From: Steinernema hermaphroditum
Taxonomy: Eukaryota > Nematoda > Chromadorea > Rhabditida > Steinernematidae
DNA: 64,000 nucleotides
Direction: 5' to 3'
NCBI GenBank assembly: GCA_030435675.1
Contig: CM059623.1
Span: forward strand, 10,442,012 to 10,506,011
A program made the position numbers and the translations under genes. The notes beneath the pieces were generated by a model. It made no database searches and had not been told where the DNA came from. It saw only the letters and a list, made by a program, of their open reading frames with translations. This document shows positions 23,339 through 34,628 of the stretch, piece by piece (within the stretch, counting starts at the first letter, position 1; each line of letters opens with the position of its first letter).

Positions 23339-24284
23339 ATGATGGGACGACGTTTGGAGATGATTCTCTTCTTCCTTGTCGCTGCTTCTATTGGTACGCT
23401 GACTGTTGGGCAAGCTTCAACTACTGCAGGTAAACTTACCCATACATTATAGAAGGCGAATTTGTTCTAGAAAGGATGTTGATCAACTCTAGAACCACTT
23501 TTACTGAAGTGTTAAATATTAGATTTGCTTCAGAAAAGTTCTCAATCAAAACAGTTATCATGCTGAATCGTCTGTTTTAGCTCAATGCGTGGACGATGAC
23601 CCTACGGGGTGTGCAGCTCATGTGAAGGAGAACCAATGTTTCGATCCCAGCTGGGGACCCATAATGCAAGAACACTGCAGGAAATCGTGCGGTCTCTGCG
23701 ACTGCATCGACTTGGATCCCCAGAATTGCGCCGTTCACGCCGCCGAGAATCACTGCACCGATCCTTCCTGGGGCCCCATCATGCAGGATAATTGCAAGAA
23801 ATCCTGTGGCTTGTGCTCCATTACGTCAACTACTGTAGCTCCTTGTGTGGACGTTGATCCCGTAAACTGTCCTACTCATGCCCAGGAAAATCATTGCGAT
23901 GATCCAACGTGGGGAGCACTAATGCATCAGTACTGTCAGAAATCCTGCGAATTTTGTGCATCCACCACCACCGGAGGCTCTACCTTGACGAATCCACAGA
24001 CCACTACATCGATCACAACAACGACTACCGTAACCTCGACTATCGCCCCCTGTGTGGACGACGATCCCGTTAACTGTCCCACTCACGCCCAGCAGAATCA
24101 GTGTACCGATCCTTCCTGGGGACCGATCATGCAGAAGTCTTGCAAGAAATCATGCGGTCTCTGTGACTGTTCTGATGTGGACCCTCTGAACTGCGCCTAC
24201 AACGCACAGCAGAATCTCTGCAACGATCCCGCTTGGAGCCAAATAATGCATTCGAATTGCAGAAAGTCATGTGGTTTGTGCTAA
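23339..24284 (+). CDS. Secreted protein with five ShK domains
   Basis: Exon 1 (23339-23429) encodes a signal peptide (MILFFLVAASIGTLTVGQA). Exon 2 (23581-24284) encodes five ShK domains of the form CVDDDP..C..HA..N.C.DPSWGPIMQ..C.KSCGLC, separated by a Thr-rich linker after domain 3. Six cysteines per domain are conserved. The repeated SWGPIMQ core is much more uniform than in neighbouring ShK genes, which suggests recent internal duplication or homogenisation. In nematodes such proteins are secreted; many are gut, gland or surface-coat products, and ShK folds may block potassium channels or act as protease-associated modules. No catalytic domain is attached, so function here is unassigned. 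Confidence 0.88.
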
Positions 24285-24440
24285 TCGCACAAGTAAAGAT
24301 TCGCACTGGAAACGGCATGGGCAAAACAACATAAAAATACATACATAAGATCCACCGATTGACATGTGGTAATCTCAGCTGGATTTCGAGTTAAACAGCA
24401 TTGACAGTAGATTCTTAGGAAAAAATACTCATTTATTTCA

Positions 24441-24760
24441 TCACTTCTTTCCCGTTCCACAAAAACCACACGTCTTCATGCAATTGTTGGTAATCCACCG
24501 CTGCATTCCTGGAGTACGAGTATAGGCGGCGCAGTATCCATTTTGCTTGACAATGTGACAACTGAAAAAGGGCCTAGCACTAAGTCTGGAACTGACACTT
24601 ACTTGTCGCCTTTGTCACAGCATTCAGTACACGCTCTGATCAAGTTTAGACCTGAGGTTTCCTCATGGATGGGTGCTTCGTCATAAAACGGAGAATCAAA
24701 AAAGTCGGCCTTGACAGAGCAGATCACAATGAGGAAGAGAAGTACAGCGGCCGATTTCAT
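24441..24760 (-). CDS. Small secreted single-ShK protein (C-x-x-C-C-D type)
   Basis: Exon 1 is 24760-24603 and exon 2 is 24561-24441, with a 41-bp gtaagt...ttttcag intron. A signal peptide (MKSAAVLLFLIVICSVKA) is followed by an acidic spacer, then CTECCDKGDNC, NGYCAAYTRTPGMQRW, and NNCMKTCGFC near the C-terminus (TGA at 24441-24443). Total about 92 residues. It shares the C..CCD lead-in with the genes at 44146 and 46336. It is convergent with the five-ShK gene 157 bp away. Confidence 0.8.
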
Positions 24761-25716
24761 AACGGCGCTACGAGTGGTGCAGAAATTTCTTTTTGAAGAC
24801 GTTTTGTTGTGCAGGAAGCGCGATCGTCTGCGCCACGCAGATAAAATAAGAAATTAATTCACAGACGGAATATTACAAATGCTATCTAAGACACTTTGAA
24901 TTCGTGGGTGTTGCACACACGATATAATTTTATCGAAATGATCGTGCAACGCAAAAAAAGAAACTATATACATAACTATTTATCAATATGTTCAACAGCA
25001 ATTTGAAGATATCGGTAAGATAGATGCAGGTTCGATGGTAATGCAAGCATGGTTCACATATCTGTTCGAGTTTGTGCAATTCATGCTTTTTTCGCGAGGT
25101 GACTTTACCAAGAGTCATGAGTCCAAGACTAGTCGATCTGTAGCAAAAATAAATTATGATCTGATTCCGAAACTGCGGGTTGAACGCCGAGTAACACTGT
25201 CAGTCTTTGAAGACAAAAATCAAAGTAAAATAAAAAACCTGAGTGTCGTAATACAACCTACCAGGCCACACAACCTCTGATACGCTTGTTCACTGGTCTG
25301 TGTACAGGGTGACATAAATGTTTTGAAACGCGTTTAACGGACAATGTTTCATTGAAATTTCATTCAGATGAAGAAACCGAACAACATTTTTAGAGAACAG
25401 TCAATGATGAACAACAAAGATTCAGTTCGAACTCCGATTCCTCGGCTAAAATTCCAGGGCCTTATCCTTCAAAATGGCTGAAAATTCTGGCAATTCTCGG
25501 AGACGCACATAAAATTGCAGAAATTCACCATTCGGAAGTGTTGCAAAACTTTCTTTTTTCCCTGTACAAGATCATTTCGCAACCGAATGCACCACAGAGT
25601 CCGTTTGGCTCAGTTCGCCTAACTGCCTGAAGCGGAGTATAACGTAGCAGACGAAGATGTTACATAATTTATTTATTATCTGAATTGCCCAGCATGGCTA
25701 AAATGTGTTGGTCTGC
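24761..25716. other. Intergenic; contains a MITE-like element
   Basis: No gene seen. Holds the TA-flanked inverted-repeat element at 25303-25566 and the 3' flank of the cathepsin gene. Confidence 0.5.
25303..25566. mobile_element. Mariner-type MITE-like element (264 bp)
   Basis: The left end TACAGGGTGACATAAATG and the reverse complement of the right end (TACAGGGAAAAAAGAAAG) share TACAGGG plus a following GTTTTG. Both outer ends fall at TA. The inverted repeats are partly decayed and no transposase is present. Confidence 0.5.
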
Positions 25717-26998
<1,282 letters not shown>

Positions 26999-27204
26999 GA
27001 CAGACTAGCCATACATGAGGAAGGCCTCGACTATCATATATATGCAAACCAAACGCCTAAACGATGCATCATTCAAATTTCACATTGGGAAAAAAATTTT
27101 GTGTCCCAGCGCGATCGTTGGTTGACATCCTTTTTAGCATTGAATGTTGAATGCGGTCGCTTTTCTCGCGATTGCGCCATCGATGATGGACCATGTGTAA
27201 AAAA

Positions 27205-27270
27205 ATTACAATGGTAAACTTCTTAAGTCCGACCTGCAATAGATCCATTGCAAGCTGTACGCCATCTGTG
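27205..27270 (+). pseudogene. Decayed fragment of a class 2 lipase exon
   Basis: TTAAGTCCGACCTGCAA(T)AG resembles the lipase exon at 29766 (LSPTCNR), and the following bases also match 29795-29815. It lies upstream of the lipase gene and is too short to be functional. Probably left by a local duplication. Confidence 0.4.
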
Positions 27271-27689
27271 CAGGACAGAAACTCCAGCTTTTCAGGGAAG
27301 ATATGTAGTGACTATGGTAATCTCGGGTTCATCGCTGTGCATTATGAGTCTGTGGGCCATCTGTACAGAACAGAAACGTCAGATTTGAGATCTAGCATCG
27401 GCGGAGAACATGATAATCCTCCTAAATTCTTTAAGACACCTAGGCTTCCTTTTTGTGAGTCACTTCTAGTTCAGCAGCACCCATTCTCCCCTTTAAGCTG
27501 ATATGATGTAGGCTACTATCTACTACGCTACACGCCCTAGCCACATGGCCACAACCTTGTCTATCACCTCAAAAGATGTCATACCATCGAACAGATCGAC
27601 GTCAAGACGTCCATAAGCCGATTAGAGGGCAGGACTTCGATAACAACGATGTTCAACAGAGCGCCAACTCAGTTCAGTCTCGCCCAACC

Positions 27690-30195
27690 ATGTGGTCTCC
27701 TCTTGTTATCGCGCCTTTTCTGATTTTTTGTGTTCTTGGACAAAAGGGTCCGCTAACGCAGGATTTTCAATCCTGGCTGAAAGCGTAAGTGACGTGCTTT
27801 TGTTCCATTACAAATTATTTCGACATAGAAATGGATATGAAGGCGACGACTTCGCCCGGAACGACTTAGGGGATACCGGAAGTTTCGGTGGATTCGATGG
27901 CTCCGTCCAGAAAGTGGATCCACATGTCTAGACTAAAATGAAGGGTCATTTTGAGGCAATTAAAGCTCCGGTGATCTTTGTACACGGCAACTCCGACGGA
28001 GCCCTCGATAACGGCCAGCTCGATCAAACTGGGTGGTCCGCCTCCATTCAGTACTTCATAAGTCGAGGCTACACGAGTGGTGAGCTGTATGCCACGACAT
28101 GGGGAGATCGGAACCCTCTGAACGCCGCCTCGAGAACTCACAACTGCGAGACTGTGCAGCACGTTCGGCGCTTCATCGACGCCGTCATCTCCTATACGAA
28201 GGCCGAGAAGGTGAATATCATTTCTCACTCCATGGGAGTGACTCTAGCGAGGAAGGCCGTGAAGGGAGGAAAAATCCACGCTGCTGATGGTAAGTGCTAG
28301 AAGAAGCTGACAAGGGAACATCCCCAAGTGATAGTTGCAGATTGAAATGAAATGTGGTGTAACGGATAGAGGAGATCTTAGGAAGACGAGCGCACACAAA
28401 ACGCGCTGCCCATATGCAGACTGGCTACCATAAACAGCCCCCCGAAATATGAAAAATAACGGCAGTCGCGACTAGTATGTTGAAATTTCTGTTCTATGAC
28501 GTTCCTGCGTGGTCAAGGGGTAGTGCTCTGAGCCACCAGTCAACGGTGTCGGGTTCGACTCCCAATTGCGTTTTTTTCTACCTTTTTTCTTTTCACCAAA
28601 TCTACGTATTTCCACATATCCTGGTGTTTATTTACGCTTTAGTTTGGAATCCTTTGCAGGAATCGGCACTGCTAACCCAAATTTCATCTTTGTGGTGAAG
28701 CTGTTTTTCATTCTTTCGCGTCCTCCCTTCTCTGTTTATCCTTATAGATATCATAGCGGCAGAACCTATTCTGTTCCGACCAATACGCGCACTTGTCCGC
28801 TTGAATACCTTTCTAAAGTTCGTAGAAATGAATATAGCCAGCGATGTTGGCGGAGCACCAACTGTTTGTATGGTCGAGCTGGATAGTGTCTTGGTTACCG
28901 TTCTGGGGGATCGGGGTTCGACACTCATCCCAGCCAACATTTTTTGGTTCATTCCATTTCACGTCCTGAGATGATTAGCAAAACAGATAGGAACGCGAAA
29001 GAATGAAAAACAGCTTCACCACAAAGGTGAAATTTGAGTTGCCAGTTTCGATTTCTCCAAAGGGCTTTTTAAGCTATATTTGAAGCAAGACAAGAACCAG
29101 TGATGGTGAACACCAGGAAACATAATAGTGTACAGTTTCGTTGAAAAGAAAGCAAATCGAAAAATATAAGATTCTCTGTGGGGGTCGAACCCGACACCGT
29201 TGACTGGTGGCTCAGAGCACTACCGCTGGACCACGCAGACACGTCAAAATGAGCAAATTTCAACGTACTAGTCGCGACTGCCGTTATTTTTCATATTTCG
29301 GGGGCCTGCTTACGGTAGCCAGTCTGCATATGGGCAGCGCGTTTTGTGTGCGCTCGTCTTCCTAAGATCTCCTCTATCCGTTGCACCACATTTCATTTCA
29401 ATCTGCAACTATCACTTGGGGATGTTCCCTTGTGAGTTTAAGAATCAAGTACGAGCAAAATCTCCACTAAGGGGACGTCTTTACACTAATTAATTATAGT
29501 CAATAGTAAGTGGCCCGGCGGTCGGTCAAGAAATCCTTTGGCCACTTTATAAGTCCATACTGTTGGATCAAGGGCTTATTCATAAAACCAGTTAGGAAAA
29601 TAACGGTTTCGCAGCCATTAATTACCGTAAACTCTCCATGACTGCATCTTTTGCAAAGTTCAGGTGTGTGCAACCTCGGCGCTCCACTCACTAAATCGAT
29701 CGAAGTATTCGTCGGTTTGGCCGGCGCAAACTACGGAATGTGCAACTGTGAAGATGCTGCTTCCTTTTTGAGTCCGACCTGCAACAGACAGGTAGATCGA
29801 TTACAAGCTCCATCAAGTGCTTTCCTCTTAGAACGGCTTCTGGCCAGGCGACGCATGTGGCATTAATGTAGCCGACTGTGGCGCGGCTGTTTTGGTCCCG
29901 TGCATCAAACCGCCGTATTCGAGCTTCTTAACCGATCTGAATGGCGATCCTTCTAAAGAAGGGAAGTATGTGTTTTCGGCTTGGTCGCTGAGTAAGTTAC
30001 GGTCATTTGGAGATTTGGTAAAGGAGCGTTCCAGTGGATAATATGATCATGTACGGCGACCAAGTTTGGGGACGTCCAACAAGTCTTATTCCCGCAAGTA
30101 CCGACCGGAGGGTTTATCCCTCATACGATCACTTTCAAACGAAGGATTTGACCTTCAAGGATCAGTACAGTATGATCGCTTACAAGACTGTCTGA
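27690..30195 (+). CDS. Class 2 (lips-type) secreted lipase, interrupted by an in-frame TAG
   Basis: A signal peptide (MWSPLVIAPFLIFCVLGQ) is followed by exon 2 with the worm class 2 lipase start (DDFARNDLGDTGSFGG). Then come IKAPVIFVHGNSDG (oxyanion loop) and the nucleophile elbow NIISHSMGVTLARK (S-H-S-M-G). After a 1.36-kb intron, later exons carry CNLGAPL, GLAGANYGMC, CNRQ.NGFWPGDACG, PPYSSFLTDLN and VDNMIMYGDQVWGR, ending TGA 30193-30195. Such enzymes hydrolyse acyl esters outside the cell. A TAG at 27929-27931 lies in frame between GSFGG and the oxyanion loop. No GT-AG intron of normal size and correct phase removes it, so the gene is probably a pseudogene or starts at the downstream ATG (27938) without a signal peptide. 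Confidence 0.75.
28309..29434. mobile_element. Fold-back element with ~430-bp inverted arms in the lipase intron
   Basis: 28309-28735 and 28990-29434 are diverged reverse complements of each other, with matches from ACAAGGGAACATCCCCAAGTG at the outer ends to AAGCTGTTTTTCATTCTTTCG at the inner ends. A 250-bp centre remains. Each arm contains a tRNA-like pol III promoter: GTGGTCAAGGGGTAGTGC (A-box-like) and GGGTTCGACTCCC or its counterpart (B box). The centre carries another B-box-bearing stretch (28866-28935, GGGGTTCGACACTC). No protein-coding capacity is present. Confidence 0.75.
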
Positions 30196-30585
30196 TCAAA
30201 AAGTTCGGATATGAAGAGCGATGAAAAATAAAAGCACGAGCTGATATGCTCAAATGTAGCCGAGAAGGACCGCTCTCTCAACTCATTTCTGATTGAGGAC
30301 TGATCGCCACCGATACAAATGAAAGATTCCCGTGAAAATCACACATATCCAAAAGTGCCCAAATGTGATCTGGATCAACGCACACAAATTCCCATGCAGA
30401 TATTGTTCTTTGTTCCGCAATGAAAAAGTGTCCAACGGTCACACTATAGATATTTGTTCAGTGTATTCCTATTCCCTTTGGAAAGCCAAGCGAAAAGAGT
30501 TACATTGACACTGACCGTGGGCAGCTGTCCAAACAGACCTTCGGAGGCGTGAAAGGTCGCACATCCTCTGTTTCATTTAGTCACA
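30196..30585. other. Intergenic; promoter region of the mucin gene
   Basis: 3' flank of the lipase (AATAAAAG near 30227) and upstream sequence of the mucin gene. No gene seen. Confidence 0.5.
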
Positions 30586-33500
30586 ATGCCACTTCGTTAC
30601 ATTGCCGTAAGGCTCCTTTTCTCACTACTCCAGGCCATCCATTCCCAGGCGCAAGAATGCCCCGCCGGCTCCAATAGACTTGGACGTACGTGTAGCGTTC
30701 TATGATTGCTGGGATAAGGTCCCGTTTTTAGCTTGTGATTTGAACATCGACGATGATCTCAACATCATTGTTGCCTGTCCTGACTGGGCACAGCCCGGAG
30801 ATTGTGTCGACTTCGCAGACGGCCCTGAGTGCTGTAGCAGATTAAAGATTCCCGATCCACCCACCACAACCATTCTGCAAACGACCACTTTGCCACCCAG
30901 CACGACTGCAGAGGACACCACAACGGCTGAGGAAATCACCACTACGACAGCAGTTCCCTCCACGACCACTATAACAGAACCAACGACCACAGAAACGCCG
31001 ACAATCACCGTAATCACCACTACGATAGCCCCGACCACCACCCCCAAACCCACAACGACATCTACGGTAGTCACCACTACAACAGGACCAACGACAACAC
31101 AGACGCCGACAACTACCGTAATCACCACAACAGAACCCACTACGACAGTCCCTACCACCACCACCGAGCCTACAACCACTCCAGAACCCACAACGACCTC
31201 TACGGTAGTCATCACTACAACACTTGAGCCGACAACTTCAAGTGCTGTTCCGTCTTCATCCTCTACCGTACTAACTACCACAGAGCCGACGACCACGACA
31301 ATTCTCACAACCACTGCATCGACAACCACAGAATCCACTACGGTCGTGACTACGCCGACAACTACTGTGATCACCACAACAGAACCCACTACGGCAGTCC
31401 CGACCACCACCACCGAACCCACAACCACCACCGAGCCTACAACCACTCCAGAACCCACAACTACTACCGAGGTTCCCTCAACTAACGAACCAACGACGAC
31501 TATGGTCACCACAACGACAGAGGTGACATCTACGACAGCAGCACCAACGAGCACCGCTATTTTGACTACCACAGAGGAGACTACAACCTCGGCGCCAAGC
31601 ACAACCACCGAGCCACCGACGACGACAACGTCGACCTCAACTGAACCACCCACTACAAGCACTACAATTATAACCACATCTACGGAAACTACCACTGAAC
31701 CTTCCACTTCTACGGTAACAACGGAGGTGACCAGTACAACAACGATGTCCACCACTGAGTCAACGACGACACAACCCTCAACGACCACTCCAGAACTTAC
31801 TACTGAAACCACAACGACTTTCGGTACCACTTCAACTACCGTCTCCACTGAAGACTCAACAACCACTGACGCAACTTCGACAACGCCGATGACGACAACC
31901 GCTTCGTCCACCCCAGAGAGCAGCACTTCTTCAACGAATGCTTATTCCACTAGCACCACTATCGAATCCACAAGTGAACCCTCGACGACATCATCGACCA
32001 CTGAACCTACTACTTCGCCAATCTCCACTACGGTATCCACCGAAATGACGACTACTTTGGAACTCAGTACCACAACCACAGAGCTGAGTACGTCAACAAT
32101 ATCGTCTACGGACGAGCCAACGACAACGGAACAAGAAACGACGACAACATTTGAATCCTCCACAACACCTCTGACTACGGCAACCACCGTGGACGTACTG
32201 TCGTCGACTACAACAACCGCGAGCGAAACGTCGCCAGTGACAACAACGGATGTGGAAGAAAGTACAACTTCTGATCTACCGACATCATCAACGACGGAAG
32301 AGAAATCTACTAGCACTGAAATGTGGACAACGACATCAGCGACCTCGACGGATCCAAGGTATTCTGTGTTCTATTAGAACCGCGTTTTCAAAAAGAAACC
32401 AGTTCAAAAATGCCTAACCTTTTCATTTACCATTTCAGCACACTTACAACAGCAGCAGAGCCAGAAACTTCCACGGTTTTAACACCAACATCTTCGTCGT
32501 CAACAACCAGCTCTACATTAACGAGTACTGTAGTGACAACTTCCGTTTCAACAACGTCTACTGTGTTAACTAGCACGCATGAACCTACTTCTAGCACTGT
32601 TCCACCGACCACTACAACGCTGCTTATCACGACAACTTCAACAGCGTCCACAGCCACTGAACCACTCACAACGACATCCAAAACATCATCAACAACCTTT
32701 GTGCCCACTACAACCACCTCAACTACAACCTCCCTACCTACGACAACTCCTACTCAACCTACGCCCACCACAACACTTCTTATCACAACCACTGACGACC
32801 CTTTCACCTACGACCTAGCCGACAACTGTGCCGCCGGTCAGGGCCTGTGTGAAGATCCCTCTTACTACGAGCTGATGACAAGCCAGTGCTGCAAGACGTG
32901 TGGTCGCTGTCACCAGTTCTTTCTCGTCGGTCTCCAGTGTTTAGACAAAGACCCTTCTTGTCCACAATCCAAGGCTTTCTGTGGGTTCAGGAGATACCAG
33001 CAGTTGTGTCCGTTCACCTGCAACAGTTGCATCTTCAAGCACTGTCAAGATTTGAGGGCAGACTGTGCGACGAAGGCCTCTCGAGAGCTCTGTGAAGACG
33101 GAGTTCAGTACGACCTTATGACGCAGATGTGTCCAAAGAGTTGTGGGCGATGTGGTGAACAGGTCAGCAACTGCGTTGATACAACTGCCGATTGCCGGCA
33201 GGCCGAGCGGTACTGTAACGTCAAGGAATATTACAAATTGATGACAGAACTGTGCCCGAGAACTTGCAGGAGGTGTGATAAGAGATTCCCCAAAGAAGGT
33301 AACTTTCGAGTCTAATGATTTTGAAGGGGAACGCATTTTTAGATCTGAAATGCGAAGATAGAGGAAACGAATGCAAAAACGCGGAATATTACTGCAATAG
33401 TGAAACGTACGGAGACGCTGCGAAGAAGATGTGTCCGGTCACATGTGGAATTTGTGAGTTTTTCAACGAGTGCCTCCTAAGTGCGCAACATTTAGGTGAC

Positions 33501-34421
33501 CCCAAATGTTTCGATAAGTCGACTGAGTGTGGAAGGTATAGGGAACACTGTCGTGATGGTGAATATGGAACCGTATTAGGCGAAGTGTGCCCGAAAACAT
33601 GTGGTTTATGTGAAACAAAGATGTTCACAACGACCATGGTTCCAGGTAGGTGGATTTTGTATTGCGAAGTGAAAGAAAGAACGGGAGAATTTGTGATAAT
33701 TGTGCGATTAGTGTGCAAAACGAGTTTAATATGAGCGTTGGTGACTTTACAGTTGCTGAATGCACGGACAAATCCAACCTTTGCTCCGCCAACCAGTGGG
33801 CTTGCGACGACTCCAAATACCTCACCTTTATGAAAGAGAAATGTGCCGCTACCTGTGGCCTCTGCGAACCTGGTGCTCAACCTCCCACCAGGAAACCTCG
33901 TAAGCTCATCGATACAAACTTAAGTAGTAAAAAGAAACTTAGCAACAAACTTGTGCAGAGACAAACTCCCCGATTGTGAGAAGATGAGCGACCTTTGCGA
34001 AGATCCATCGTACTCCGGATACATGACATACCACTGTCCGGCTACGTGCGACCGATGCTTTGAATATCTCTATCCAGGTGACTACTCGCTCACTCTATGA
34101 ATGTACCTCATGTAGTTTAGTATCAAACAACTGTTGCGATCGAACGCCAGAGTGCTACACTATGTCCCACTTATGCAATGACGCAATGTACTATAGTATA
34201 ATGACCGAAAAATGTCCATATACGTGTAGACGCTGCCGAGAGGAATACGAAATTCGGAACACATGCGTCGATGGGCACAATCAGTGAGTATCAGTAAGAT
34301 AGCCATAAAACATTCTTTGTTTAGATGCCAGCTGTGGGTCAACAGCGGATTCTGTGAAAGTACCCATTGCTCGCTCGAGTACAAGCGTTCCAATTGCCCA
34401 AGATCGTGTAATTTATGCTAG
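30586..34421 (+). CDS. Secreted Thr-rich mucin with ten ShK domains
   Basis: Exon 1 (30586 to about 30676) encodes a signal peptide (PLRYIAVRLLFSLLQAIHSQA). After a 48-bp intron, a Cys-containing N-terminal segment (ACPDWAQPGDCVDFADGPECC) leads into about 650 residues of Thr/Ser/Pro (TTTEPTTTPEPTTT-like), split by an intron at about 32360-32438. Ten ShK domains follow from about 32820, including CVDTTADC...CPRTCRRC, and the frame ends at TAG 34419-34421; short introns separate the later domains. The mucin-plus-ShK layout recalls nematode surface-coat mucins (Toxocara TES-120 type). The Thr tract would be heavily O-glycosylated and the ShK domains could mediate binding or cross-linking. The Thr repeat is codon-mixed rather than a clean microsatellite, which argues for selection at protein level. 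Confidence 0.88.
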
Positions 34422-34628
34422 TATTTAAGTATGTTAATAATAAATGTAGTAATAAGTCTGCCAAGTGTCAAGGAAATGGAAAACGATTCGAAGTAGCTAA
34501 TGAGGGATCAAACCAATTTCCTGGGTACGAAAAGAAGCATTCATTTGAACTCAACGATTCACGGATTTTGATCTCATCCCTGACAATAATTAACCTTTAT
34601 TGCCTGGACAGTGAATGACATCAGTGCC
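34422..34628. other. Convergent intergenic spacer
   Basis: 3' ends of two ShK genes face each other. An AATAAA at 34439 serves the mucin gene. No other feature. Confidence 0.6.

Noticed and set aside
30700..31926. 408-codon Val-rich minus-strand frame across the mucin
   Set aside because: It is the complement of the Thr codon tract (ACN read as NGT) and has no independent signal.
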